A stretch of 64,000 nucleotides of DNA from JAPPLB01 sp965206655 (lineage in GTDB: Bacteria; Acidobacteriota; Terriglobia; Bryobacterales; UBA6623): positions 992,001 through 1,056,000 of the forward strand of contig CBDBKC010000038.1 in assembly GCA_965206655.1 (NCBI GenBank), written 5' to 3'. The position numbers were made by a program, and so were the translations under genes. This document shows, piece by piece, positions 36,286-45,650 of this stretch. Positions within the stretch are counted from its first letter, which is position 1; each line of letters opens with the position of its first letter. The notes under the pieces were generated by a model that had not been told where the DNA came from, searched no databases, and saw only the letters and a list, made by a program, of their open reading frames with translations.

Positions 36286-37263
36286 ATGACGCGTAGAACA
36301 TTCTGCTTGAACACAGCAGTCGCTCTCGGACTGCCTCCGTCAAGCCAACTTGCGGCGGCCGGCGCCGAACCGGAGATCGTCTCGGTCCAGAAAATATGGG
36401 ACCGCGCCGAGTATAACTCGTTCACTGACCTGGTACGTTTTCAAGATCGCTGGTACTGTACGTTCCGCGAAGGCGTGAGCCACGGCGGAGACATCGGTGT
36501 GGTGCGCGTGCTCGTGTCCGATGACGCGAAACTGTGGCGTTCGACCGGTTTGGTTAAAGAGCCCGGGATTGACCTAAGAGATCCCAAGCTTTCCGTCATG
36601 CCCGACGGCCGCCTCATGCTGGTGATGGGAGGTATCGTCACCGAGAACGGGAAGTACTTGACGCGGTCACCCCGCATTTCGTTCTCAACGGACGGCGCCA
36701 TGTGGTCCGCTCCCAAGAAAGTGCTCGCTGAGGATCATTGGCTTTGGCGGGTCACCTGGCACAAAGGGCGCGGATACTGTCTTTCGAAGCTCAACGAAGG
36801 CAGCCGTCCGCGACGTGGTTTTCTCTATACGACCATCGACGGCCTGCGATGGGACTATATAACGGAATTTATGGCGGAGGGCGTCAGCGAGACTACGTTG
36901 CGCTTCATGCCGGATGACGAGATGATCGCACTGGTCCGTCCCGGTTGGATCGGCCGCAGCCGGCCGCCTTACAAGCACTGGGATTTCCATAAGATGCAAC
37001 ACCAGATCGGCGGACCGAACTTCATTCGCCTGCCGGATGGATCGTTGTGGGCCGGTGCGCGCCGCTACAACCAGGACGGCACGAGGTCAACCGTCCTCTC
37101 ACGAATGACGCCGGAGAGTTACCAGCCGGTGCTCACTCTGCCCAGTGGCGGTGATACAAGCTATCCCGGAATGGTCTGGCACGAGGACCTTCTGTGGATG
37201 AGCTACTACTCTTCGCACGAGGCCAAGACGAGTATCTACTTAGCGAAGATCCGGCTGTCTTGA
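36286..37263 (+). CDS. Secreted BNR/sialidase-like propeller
   Basis: 325 residues. The start follows AGGAGGAATCAC. The signal is short (MTRRTFCLNTAVALGLPPSS) and Tat-like. The body has RWYCTFREGVSHGG, VLVSDDAKLWRSTG, SFSTDGAMWSAPK and GFLYTTIDGLRWDYI, which are Asp-box-like repeats of a six-bladed propeller. The RIP motif and full Arg triad of true sialidases are not evident. It may bind or cleave glycans; function is inferred from fold only. Confidence 0.78.
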   Translation: MTRRTFCLNTAVALGLPPSSQLAAAGAEPEIVSVQKIWDRAEYNSFTDLVRFQDRWYCTFREGVSHGGDIGVVRVLVSDDAKLWRSTGLVKEPGIDLRDPKLSVMPDGRLMLVMGGIVTENGKYLTRSPRISFSTDGAMWSAPKKVLAEDHWLWRVTWHKGRGYCLSKLNEGSRPRRGFLYTTIDGLRWDYITEFMAEGVSETTLRFMPDDEMIALVRPGWIGRSRPPYKHWDFHKMQHQIGGPNFIRLPDGSLWAGARRYNQDGTRSTVLSRMTPESYQPVLTLPSGGDTSYPGMVWHEDLLWMSYYSSHEAKTSIYLAKIRLS

Positions 37264-37295
37264 GAAAGAGAAGACCTTGGGATCGGCGGAACACC

Positions 37296-38417
37296 CTACG
37301 CCCTATCGGTGCGGTAGTGCTGGAGCTGGTCTTCGTCGAGTTCCACGCCGAGGCCGGGCCCGCTGGGCGGTTTGGCGGTCTCGGGGCCGAGCGAGAGCGG
37401 CTCGGTAATCAGATCAGCTTCGTGGTACAGCGGGCCGATCAAGTCGGCGGGGTAGGTCTCGCTGTCGAGGGCTGGTTCCGCGACGGCAACATGGACCATG
37501 GCGGCGGTGGCGATGCCGAGTTCGAGGTTGCTCCCCATGTGGCAGACGATGCCCGCGGCGCGCGCGACGTGCGCGATCTCGATCGTCTCTTGAATGCCGC
37601 CGTTCTTGCCGGGATAGACGCTGATGATGTCCGCGGCGTGTTGCTGAGTGACATGGAAGGCGTCGTTCAATGTGAAGACGCTCTCGTCGGCCATGATCGG
37701 GATGGTGGTCGAGCGCCGCACGTCGGCCAGCGCGGCAGGGTCGTCCGCTCGGACGGGCTGCTCGGCGAAAAGGATGTCAAGCTTGGCGAGCTCTCCGAGT
37801 GCGTAGCGGGCGCGGGCTGCGTTCCAGCCGCAATTGGCGTCGACACCGATGGGAATGTCGAGACCGGCCAGTTCGCGGACGGCCCGCACGCGCGCAATGT
37901 CGTCCGCCGGATCGAGCCCGACCTTCACCTTGAGACACTTCACGCCCCAATCGAGAAACTTCTCGGCCAACGCGCGGGCTTTATCCACTTCGAAAGCGCC
38001 GACGACCATCTTGATGGGTACCTCGTCGCGGAGACGTCCGCCGAGCAGTTGATAGACGGGGACGCCGGCGGCTTTGCCCGCCAGGTCCCACAGCGCCATC
38101 TCGACGGCGGCCTTGGTGAACGGGTTGAACTTGATGATCCGCTCCATTTTGCGGCGCAGCAGGTTGATGCGCGTGGGGTCCTGCCCGGTGAGAGCGGGAG
38201 CAATAAGGTTGTGAAGCACCTCGACGCAGCCCGCGCTGGTTTCGCCGCTCCAACGCGGCGCGACGGTCGCTTCACCGAGTCCGATGAGACCTTCGTCGGT
38301 ATGCATGCGGACGATGACGTAGGGGGAATCGATGTGCTCGCCGTGAGCGGTCTTAGTGGTAAGCCCCTGTTTGAGAGGGACGTTAATGGGGATGGCTTCG
38401 ATGTCAGTAATCTTCAT
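37296..38417 (-). CDS. Enolase-superfamily enzyme (mandelate racemase/muconate lactonizing type)
   Basis: 373 residues. The catalytic residues of the muconate-lactonizing subgroup are all visible: KVK with Lys163 and Lys165, metal ligands Asp193, Glu218 and Asp243/Glu244, and the second-face Lys270 in YPGKNGG. It abstracts a proton alpha to a carboxylate; likely reactions are cycloisomerisation, epimerisation or dehydration, substrate unknown. The capping domain begins KITDIEAIPINVPLK. Converges with the BNR gene. No dedicated pathway genes beside it. Confidence 0.9.
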   Translation of the reverse strand: MKITDIEAIPINVPLKQGLTTKTAHGEHIDSPYVIVRMHTDEGLIGLGEATVAPRWSGETSAGCVEVLHNLIAPALTGQDPTRINLLRRKMERIIKFNPFTKAAVEMALWDLAGKAAGVPVYQLLGGRLRDEVPIKMVVGAFEVDKARALAEKFLDWGVKCLKVKVGLDPADDIARVRAVRELAGLDIPIGVDANCGWNAARARYALGELAKLDILFAEQPVRADDPAALADVRRSTTIPIMADESVFTLNDAFHVTQQHAADIISVYPGKNGGIQETIEIAHVARAAGIVCHMGSNLELGIATAAMVHVAVAEPALDSETYPADLIGPLYHEADLITEPLSLGPETAKPPSGPGLGVELDEDQLQHYRTDRA

Positions 38418-38726
38418 GGGGTAAGGCCTGGTGCGTAACTAGTGTTTTCTACACGCGGATTACCAAAGGCCGACGCAACGCTAGGCCTTAGGGCTAGGAG
38501 GAAAATCGGGGTGTGGAGTCCCTGTTGCGCCCATGGCAAAGCCCTGGAAGCCTTCTGCTCCAGACAGCCACTCACGCAAACCCTGCTCCTGATCCTCCTG
38601 ATGGTCTCCCATAAGACGGAGCGACTTCATCCGGCGGACCACGGAATCCGAATAGATTTTTCCAATCATCGCACCAGTCAACTCGGAAGTAAGGCTATTG
38701 GTCCAAAGAAGTACCATTCCGATATA

Positions 38727-39001
38727 GTGGGGTATCCACTTCATTCAGGTACACCCTATGGGTTGTGGCCTCGCGGCTCCGGAACAGGAATGTGAGATTG
38801 CGAGAATCGTGCGAGTGGCCGCCAAGCCGACCCACACGCGAATTCATTGCGGTGGCAGCCTTCGGGCGGCAACTCCGAGAATCGGACGCGCTACGCAGCC
38901 CCACGCCGCGCCAGAGCAGTAACCTCGGGATTCGCTTCTTGGTAGATGCTTTCGCGCGACCACAACATCTTGTGGCTGCCTGAGTCAAATGGATACCCCA
39001 C
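38727..39001 (-). mobile_element. 275-bp inverted-repeat element, copy A
   Basis: Bounded by GTGGGGTATCCA at the left and TGGATACCCCAC at the right (12-bp perfect terminal repeats, 20 of 23 matches when extended). Flanked by TCCGATATA at 38718-38726 and again at 39002-39010, a 9-bp target duplication. It carries no transposase and only about 87 open codons, so it is non-autonomous, like a MITE. It appears identical, by eye, to copy C, and differs from copy B at three positions. Confidence 0.93.
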
Positions 39002-39852
39002 TCCGATATAATTGAGAACGCTTCGAGAAATAGGGCACTCCGTCTTCTGAGATCTATCTCTCGCGCTACGCGTCACGGCGTTTAGGTATCGAAGGTCTGG
39101 CTTGCCATAGGACGCTCGACTATCGTTATGAACCGCAGCTAGAACGGAATAGGCCCCAGAGAGATCCTTTGCAGACAATAAAGGAAACTGCGCATCGTAA
39201 CGCCTAAGTTCCACGGCAATCTCGGGAATGTCTGCTGGTCGTTGCAACGTGCCCTTTACGGCGCCCGCAACGACCGAGTGGTCCATTCCCCTTGGGATCA
39301 ATAGTCCAGGGACGCCAGTTATGATCGAATCGTCAGGGACCACCTCGCTCAATAGATTCGCCATTTTCCCGAACCCCAGCCAGCCATCGGTGATCTCACT
39401 GCCGAATTCTCGCTGCAGCTCCCATGCGAACGAAGCCAGATACAGTGGCTCTATCAGACTGTCGTACCTCTTCTCAACAAACTCCTTCACGGCCTCTAGT
39501 AGTTGGCTGTCCGAATATGAAGTCTCATCTGCTGGCTTCTGCTCTTCGTTTAGCGAAGACGGTTCCTCGGACAAGGCAACAGGCTCCGGCAGGTCGCCCA
39601 CGGCGGCCGCTAGCTTTGTATCCAATTCGTTTCTTAAATCCTGGGCCAGACGATCCATAACCGCGAAGATATCGGCCATGCGACCGCTGAGGGTGGCGAC
39701 TAGCTCGCTCACCTCTACCCCTGGCTTGTACGTGTCTTCGTGCGTCAACTCGCCCCAACTGTCTTGCAACAGCGTTCGTAATTGCAGTTCTACGCGGACG
39801 ATTTCCCACCCACCATCTGTTCGTGGAACCCGAGTCATCAAATTAAGGTGAA

Positions 39853-40127
39853 GTGGGGTATCCACTTCATTCAGGTACACCCTATGGGTTGTGGCCTCGC
39901 GGCTCCGGAACAGGAATGTGAGATTGCGAGAATCGTGCGAGTGGCCGCCAAGCCGACCCACACGCGAATTCATTGCGGTGGCAGCCTTCGGGCGGCAACT
40001 CCGAGCATCGGACGCGCTACGCAGCCCCACGCCGCGCCAGAGCAGTAACCTCGGGATTCGCTTCTTGGTAGATGCTTTCGCGCGACCACAACATCTTGTG
40101 GCTACCTGAGTCAAATGGATAGCCCAC
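39853..40127 (-). mobile_element. 275-bp inverted-repeat element, copy B
   Basis: Same element and orientation as copy A, inserted in the RelA/SpoT synthetase domain. Flanked by TAAGGTGAA at 39844-39852 and 40128-40136, a perfect 9-bp duplication. The right terminal repeat has one substitution (TGGATAGCCCAC). Two further single-base differences from copy A are seen. Confidence 0.93.
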
Positions 40128-40652
40128 TAAGGTGAAATGCTCGGTAGCCTGAATCTTTGGGTTTATCAATATAATTCTTGAACGAATCGCATTCAATAGC
40201 ATACGACACACCCGGTTCTTCCTTAGCGGTTTTGGGGAAATCTGCCTCCTGAAAGAAGTCGACCAGCGCTTCACGAAGGTCGTCCACGTCGCTTTCGTTA
40301 GTACAGGTTATGCGCATACCCACAAGATCATCGAGCACCGCTGGCACATCGGCGCACTGATGGACTCTTTCCACGTACTTGGGGCGCTGAAGCTTTTGAA
40401 ACGCTCTATTGGATGACTTGATCCGAGGCGAACTAAGCCTATATCGGTTGCGTTGACGGTCCTGAAACTTCGTGTCGAGCATCTCTCGAAGTGCGCGCTC
40501 AATCTGGTCGGCCGCAGGCTTCAGGAACCGTTGCTCGTACTTCGTGTACCAATCGACGAATTCATTTCGATCAAAATCCATTCCGATGACCTCATCGTGA
40601 TCAAAGTATAGCTCAAAGCCCCTTTAAACATGGCTGAAATACTTTAGGACTG

Positions 40653-41978
40653 TTACGCCGCGCCTGGCGTTGTGACCGTCACATCAGGGTCGACCGCCAG
40701 CCACGAAAGTGAACCCGCCAGGTAAATACCCGCCGACAGATAAATCACATGGTTCCAGTCGCCGTTTGTCTTCTCGATGTTCTCAATCATGTAGCCGAGC
40801 ACGATCGGCGTGATGAGTGCGCCGAGGGTGCCGGCCATGTTCATCACGCCCATGACTTCCGCCGTCAGGTCGCCCGCCACGTCCATCGTAGCCGCCCAGG
40901 CGGCCGGGTTTCCGATACCAGAAAAAATTGCGCCCGCCGCGACCGCCGCGACGAGCTGGTAGGCGGAGCCGGTCCACGAAGCCGAAAGCGTGACGACGCT
41001 GCAAAGGCCGAGGGCCGCCGTGGCAACGTGGACGCGGCTGATGCGCTTACTGCCGGTGCGACGAAGCAGCCAATCGACAATAACGCCGCCCAACATCGTT
41101 CCAACGATCACGGCGGCCGTCGGCGCCATCGACATGAGCCCGGCTTCTTCACGGGTGACGCCGAATCCTTTTTCCAGAAAAGCCGGAAACCAAGTCACGA
41201 GAATGATATAGCCCGCGGCGCGAAACAATGCCTGCGCGCAGATACCCCACATGGTGAGGGACCGCGACATGACCCCGAGGCTTTTCCAAGTAAGACCGCG
41301 CTTCACCGGCTCCGAGGCAGTACCATCCCCGGAATTGGAGGGCTCACCCTCGATGAGGCGGCGCTCCGCGCTGTTCACCCAGGGGTGTTCCGACGGTCGG
41401 GTTCGCGCCAACAGATAATAGCCCGCGGCCCAGGCGATCCCTACAACCGAGTAGAGTCGGAACACCGTACGCCAATCGAGATGCACGAGCAACTGTGCGG
41501 TGAGTCCCAGTGCAATCACGCTGCCCAGCGACATCGCCGCCCCGATCGCGGCGCTCCCAAAGCCACGGCGTGAAACCGGAAACCAGTCGGTGATCACCTT
41601 GGCGCTGATCGGAGTAAGCCCCGCTTGTGCGGCTCCGAACGCCACCCGCGAGGCGAGCAGCGGAAAGTAAGAGGTGGCGGCCGCCGTCCAAAGTGTGATC
41701 ACGGACCACAGTGAGCTCAATGCCGGGAACGCCAAGCGCGTCCCGCGGCGATTCGCAAAAGCCCCGGCGGGCACCTGAAAGAACAGATAGCCTACATTGA
41801 ACGCGCCAAATACGATTCCCATTTGAGAGGGAGTTAGTCCCAGATCAGCCTCAATCGTCGTGTTCGCAACGGAGATACAGTAGCGCGTAAGGTAGGCGCT
41901 GGAAGACGCGAGCGCGACAAGGCCCAACACCATCCAGCGGATCGCGGTCGGGCGGGGGCCGGCGGCGGAGTCATTCAC
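40653..41978 (-). CDS. MFS transporter, anion:cation symporter type
   Basis: 441 residues with about 12 hydrophobic segments. The N-terminal stretch STAYL-like region (ALASSSAYLTRYCISVAN), GIVFGAFNVGYLFFQVPAG and ASRVAFGAAQAGLTPI are characteristic of the ACS family, which includes hexuronate, phthalate and glucarate permeases. Substrate is probably an organic or sugar acid, not determined. A central cytoplasmic loop follows residue 200. It lies 57 bp downstream of the dimethylformamidase-like gene on the same strand, suggesting a transport-catabolism unit. Confidence 0.88.
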   Translation of the reverse strand: MNDSAAGPRPTAIRWMVLGLVALASSSAYLTRYCISVANTTIEADLGLTPSQMGIVFGAFNVGYLFFQVPAGAFANRRGTRLAFPALSSLWSVITLWTAAATSYFPLLASRVAFGAAQAGLTPISAKVITDWFPVSRRGFGSAAIGAAMSLGSVIALGLTAQLLVHLDWRTVFRLYSVVGIAWAAGYYLLARTRPSEHPWVNSAERRLIEGEPSNSGDGTASEPVKRGLTWKSLGVMSRSLTMWGICAQALFRAAGYIILVTWFPAFLEKGFGVTREEAGLMSMAPTAAVIVGTMLGGVIVDWLLRRTGSKRISRVHVATAALGLCSVVTLSASWTGSAYQLVAAVAAGAIFSGIGNPAAWAATMDVAGDLTAEVMGVMNMAGTLGALITPIVLGYMIENIEKTNGDWNHVIYLSAGIYLAGSLSWLAVDPDVTVTTPGAA

Positions 41979-42035
41979 TGGTTTTCCCTGTGTCCCCGGG
42001 CCGACCGCGGTTTACCACTGCGGCTTGGCTCTCGC

Positions 42036-43631
42036 CTATCTAAGGAAACGCTGGATGACGTTCTTCGTGATCGTTGAGATATTGTCGTCAACCGGAAGCG
42101 AACACGGATAGCTGATCGAGCCCACAGAGTAGACCTCTCCACCCGAGGCGGTTTCATGGTAGACGATTTCCGCGCCGCCATCTTCAGGGTTAAGCCCCTT
42201 GGCCAGCAGCTTTGTACCTTTCGGCGAGCTGGGTGACATCTTGTCGGTCTCATGGCCCGAAGCGCCCCCGGGACAACGCATGTGCAAGCACTTCTCTCCG
42301 AAGATGTCACCGTCTTTCAGGCCGGTACCCTCGAAGATCCAATGCGAGGCATCAATCGCGCGGTAGGGTGCGCCGGTCATGATCCCTGAATCGGTACACA
42401 CGAGGCCGAGCAGGTTCGCCTCCGATTCGTAGTAGCTATCCATGCGGCTCTCTTTGCCGTGTTTCTTGAGGTGGGCCGAGATGCCGTCGTAATGGCCGTT
42501 GCGGACCTTCATCGTGTACTCGTCCGTGAATTCCACCGGACAATTCAGACCGTTCCCGCCGAGATACAACAGCTTGCCTCCGCGCTCGAAGACCCACTCC
42601 TTCAGCCGGAAGTACATCTCCTTCGACCAGTACTCCGGGTGCGTGCTCGTGATGCATACTTTGTAGTCGTCAAGATTCAGAACGCCCTCGTGGAACTGCG
42701 TTTCGGCATAGAGGTCGTAGTCCAGGCCCTCGCGCTCTAGCCAGCCGAACAGCCGCCATTCCGCGGGCGCGACGTGGCAGGTGGAGCGCCCTTCGAGGGG
42801 GTCGGTGATTTCTGTTCCCTCGGGAATGTGGTTGATCAACTCAGGCCGGTCGAACGATAGCGGGGCATAGTCTTCCGCCGAGAACTGCATGTGCGTATCG
42901 GACGTGTACCGTTCCAGGTCCAACCGGGCGTTGACGGTCGGCGTCGGAGGCATCTCGATCGGATGGATGTAGTTCGATCGGCCGCCGAAGTTGTTGTACG
43001 TATTCCAATTGATGTTCGAGGCCAGCACGGCGATCTTCGCCTGCGGCGTGGCGGGAGCGACGATCCAAGGGAACGAGAAGAACGCTCCCGATTCCGCCTT
43101 GGCGTGAAAGTAGTAGAGGCCTGACCGCTCGGGGCCCTCGACGAACTGGGTGTGGTGCGGGTTGTTGCGGTAGCCGCGCTTGTTGAACTCGATGCCGGTC
43201 CGCGTGTAATCGCCGTCGGGCGTAATCTGCATCGTCGCGAGCGGGCCGTGCTCGTCGAACCAGCCGACGGTCTTGATGTGCTCCTTCGTCCAGCCGTAAC
43301 GGTACAGGTCGAGACGATAGGGCTCGACGGCATGGACGCGATACTCACAGCGCTCTCCGGAGCGCACCCATTTCGGCCACGCATAACCGACCATGTTGTT
43401 GGATAGAAGCCGGAAGTGATAAGGCTTCTTTTTCTTGACATCGATCTCAACGCTCTTTGGGCCGAAGCCTTCTCTGTAAAGCGTGACTTTGTAGCGGCCC
43501 GGCTTGATGTCGGCGTAAACCGCCCCCGTGGCGCGGGATCGTACTTCCACCGAGCCCTTGCTGTTCTCGAACTCGAGCAACACATCGGGAAGCGCGAGGT
43601 ACCGTTCACTGCTGACATAACCGACGAGCAT
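42036..43631 (-). CDS. N,N-dimethylformamidase large-subunit-like protein
   Basis: 531 residues. The central and C-terminal part resembles the large subunit of N,N-dimethylformamidase: VLASNINWNTYNNFGGRSNY, LERYTSDTHMQFS, TSTHPEYWSKEMYFRLKEWV, GGKLLYLGGNGLNCPVEF and ESEANLLGLVCTDSGIMTGA. This has a GATase-like core. The first 90 residues form a beta domain (YADIKPGRYKVTLYREGF). No small subunit gene is adjacent. Amide hydrolysis is inferred from family; the real substrate is open. No signal peptide is evident. Confidence 0.85.
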   Translation of the reverse strand: MLVGYVSSERYLALPDVLLEFENSKGSVEVRSRATGAVYADIKPGRYKVTLYREGFGPKSVEIDVKKKKPYHFRLLSNNMVGYAWPKWVRSGERCEYRVHAVEPYRLDLYRYGWTKEHIKTVGWFDEHGPLATMQITPDGDYTRTGIEFNKRGYRNNPHHTQFVEGPERSGLYYFHAKAESGAFFSFPWIVAPATPQAKIAVLASNINWNTYNNFGGRSNYIHPIEMPPTPTVNARLDLERYTSDTHMQFSAEDYAPLSFDRPELINHIPEGTEITDPLEGRSTCHVAPAEWRLFGWLEREGLDYDLYAETQFHEGVLNLDDYKVCITSTHPEYWSKEMYFRLKEWVFERGGKLLYLGGNGLNCPVEFTDEYTMKVRNGHYDGISAHLKKHGKESRMDSYYESEANLLGLVCTDSGIMTGAPYRAIDASHWIFEGTGLKDGDIFGEKCLHMRCPGGASGHETDKMSPSSPKGTKLLAKGLNPEDGGAEIVYHETASGGEVYSVGSISYPCSLPVDDNISTITKNVIQRFLR

Positions 43632-43753
43632 GAAACATCTCCTTGAAGAATCGAAGACTCAAGTTTAGTGCAAAAGGGTGACGGGCGGGCCGGCGTGGAC
43701 CGCCGTCGGTTCCTACCTAGCCCGCTTTTCGTCACGGGTACGGAAAAAGCAGG

Positions 43754-44956
43754 CTACAGGCCTTCCCGCCGCCCCAGCATTTTCTGCATCGCTTTCCAGA
43801 GGTCCTCGGGAGACTGCACCGCGAGTTCCTTACCGCCAAGGGCCTTGACGGAATTCTTGATCAGACCACCCCAGTTCGGCCCCCTCTGATTGTTGAGAAG
43901 AAACAGCGGCGCGGTCACTTTGCCAATAGCTTCGAGACTCCTCGCGCTAGGCTTCTCGCCATACTGCGCCTCGGGCCCGATGAAAACGTAGAGATCCGGT
44001 GCTTCCGCTTCCGCGGTCTCTCGAACCAGCAGCTCACCCAGGAAATCGTTGGCGCTCTCGGGGTCGAGGTCCCCCAGCTCAACCGTGTTCGGGCTCAGCT
44101 CTCCGCTCACGTAGCGCAACGCCGGAAAGTCAAACCCCGAGCGAAAGTCATGCCGCAGGAAAGTCTTTTGGTCCTCGACGCTGTATGTGACCAGTGCCAC
44201 CTCACCGACCCTGGGATCCCGCGAAAGCGATCGAAGCACCCCGATGTAATAGGCCCAGTTCGGACGCCAGGCGCCGCGTCCACTTCCACCTCGCCCCCGG
44301 CCGCCACCCCCACCGCGACCTCCAGCCCTGGGCGCTCGGATGTCTCGCTCGATGTCACCGATCGGACCCGTACGTACCGGACGCTTCCGTTGCGGGCGAT
44401 CCATATTCAGAAAGACCTTTACGCGCAGAGGCCTGTTGGTTCCGACGACCGAATCCTCCGGCCGGTACATCGCCCGCCTAACATCCGCGACTTGTCCCGC
44501 TCCCAGTGGGTTTGGTAGCCGCCGAAACTTCTTTCGGCGCTTGACGCCAATCGTCCAGTTGACCTGACAGGCGCGGCCGTCTTCGAGTTCAAGGCGCCAC
44601 TCGGCTTCATAAGTCCCGCTTCCGAGCGCGAAAGCATCGGCGAATTGGACCACCTCGTCGGCGTCTTCCGGGACGGCCGGCATGCGGCGGTGGCTGCGGG
44701 AGGTCATAGCTGGGTACTCGCCGGAAGGCTCAACCGCGCGAACCGTACTTCGGAGACTGTACTTCACTTCCTCTTTCCCGAACTGCTTGGCCGGGACGCG
44801 GATCGCGTAGTTCGCGACCGTGCGGAACTCGTAGTCCAATCGTCGTTCCGTCTTAAGCAGCTTGCAGTCGAGCTCACCAGCGCCCACGTCACCTATCACC
44901 GGCACAACGGCGAGCGCGAGAGCACAGACAGACCTCACAAATAATGGCTTTCTCAT
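43754..44956 (-). CDS. Secreted protein with Gly-Arg-rich linker, unknown function
   Basis: 400 residues with a signal peptide (LFVRSVCALALAVVPVIG). The first 150 residues contain ELDCKLLKTERRLDYEFR and repeated Arg/Lys patches (GVKRRKKFRRLPNPLG). A low-complexity linker AGGRGGGGGRGRGGSGRG separates a C-terminal alpha/beta domain (WAYYIGVLRSLSRDPRV, then DLYVFIGPEAQYGEKPS and APLFLLNNQRGPNWGGLIKN) that looks like a vWA-type fold without a recognisable metal site. Such proteins are common and uncharacterised in Acidobacteria. Function not assigned. Confidence 0.72.
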   Translation of the reverse strand: MRKPLFVRSVCALALAVVPVIGDVGAGELDCKLLKTERRLDYEFRTVANYAIRVPAKQFGKEEVKYSLRSTVRAVEPSGEYPAMTSRSHRRMPAVPEDADEVVQFADAFALGSGTYEAEWRLELEDGRACQVNWTIGVKRRKKFRRLPNPLGAGQVADVRRAMYRPEDSVVGTNRPLRVKVFLNMDRPQRKRPVRTGPIGDIERDIRAPRAGGRGGGGGRGRGGSGRGAWRPNWAYYIGVLRSLSRDPRVGEVALVTYSVEDQKTFLRHDFRSGFDFPALRYVSGELSPNTVELGDLDPESANDFLGELLVRETAEAEAPDLYVFIGPEAQYGEKPSARSLEAIGKVTAPLFLLNNQRGPNWGGLIKNSVKALGGKELAVQSPEDLWKAMQKMLGRREGL

Positions 44957-45435
44957 TTCTCGTTAAGACTTACTTCCATAACACTACGCTCTGCTCGTGA
45001 CGTCAGGTGTGCGTTTGGACTCCGGTTTTACGAACACTTTACAAATGCGTCGGAGTGAAGGTCTATGAATGGAAGGGCAGTTCTCGCCCGAGATCGCCCT
45101 CTTTTTTTGCTGCACCATTCTCCGGGTTGCCGGCGATGCGGCGTGAGCTGTTTGCCATGCTTGATGTTTTGGTGGCCCAACCCGTCACTTGCGTTCCGGG
45201 TTCGGTGGGTGCTTTGGGCGCAGGTGGGGTGTACGGTGTTTTGGGGTGGGGTGGTTCGTGGTTTGGATTTGGGGTTTCGGTTACTTGGGGGCCTCCTGAT
45301 TGGCGATTTCGCCTTGGGTTTCCGGCGGGATCGGTGTCGGCTGTCGATTCCGCCTGTGGTTGGGCCGCAGCGCGTCCTCAAGGCCGCTGAAAAAGGCGTT
45401 TCGGGCACGTTGCTTGCGGACTTCGCGGAGCTCTT

Positions 45436-45498
45436 TCTCCTGACTCTGATTTATCGATTTATCGGGGTCGACGGTTTCCGCGCCTTTGGCGCGGGCCG
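45436..45498. repeat. 63-bp direct repeat with perfect hairpin, copy 1
   Basis: Nearly identical to 46841-46902 (one substitution and one extra G). Contains CCGCGCC (45478-45484) pairing with GGCGCGG (45488-45494) across TTT, and a tandem GATTTATC motif. Confidence 0.8.
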
Positions 45499-45650
45499 AC
45501 ACATTTACATGTGTTGCTCCGTTGCTTGCGCCGTGGACGAGGCAGACCTTCGGCCTCGGTTCGGGAGGTTGATGGAATACGGCCTCCCGGGAATAGTATG
45601 AGCCAGGGGTGGTGGGTTAGCGGGGTGACTTTTGGCTAAGTTGTTGGAAA

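Larger units (their letters stand above)
38481..40581 (-). pseudogene. RelA/SpoT-domain (p)ppGpp synthetase-like gene, split by two mobile elements
   Basis: Start ATG 40581. The N-terminal part (RYRLSSPRIKSSNRAF, then VLDDLVGMRITC, ending DKPKDSGYRAFH) breaks at element copy B. Homology resumes at LNLMTRVPRTDGG with VELQLRTLLQDSWGELTHED, which supplies the second acidic motif of the synthetase site. It breaks again at copy A after ISRSVLNYIG and resumes as MVLLWTNSLTSEL to a stop at 38481. Subtracting two 275-bp elements and one 9-bp duplication each from 2101 bp leaves 1533 bp, a continuous 510-residue frame. About 300 residues follow the synthetase domain; part (FAWELQREFGSEITDGW onward) may be a winged-helix domain. 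As it stands the protein is disrupted. Confidence 0.85.

Noticed and set aside
37194..38438. 414-codon plus-strand frame opposite the enolase-superfamily gene
   Set aside because: The minus-strand enzyme has all catalytic residues; the plus frame is a GC-driven shadow.
45065..45601. 178-codon plus-strand frame in the gene-poor region
   Set aside because: Composition follows the G+T-rich DNA; no signal peptide, domain or ribosome site.
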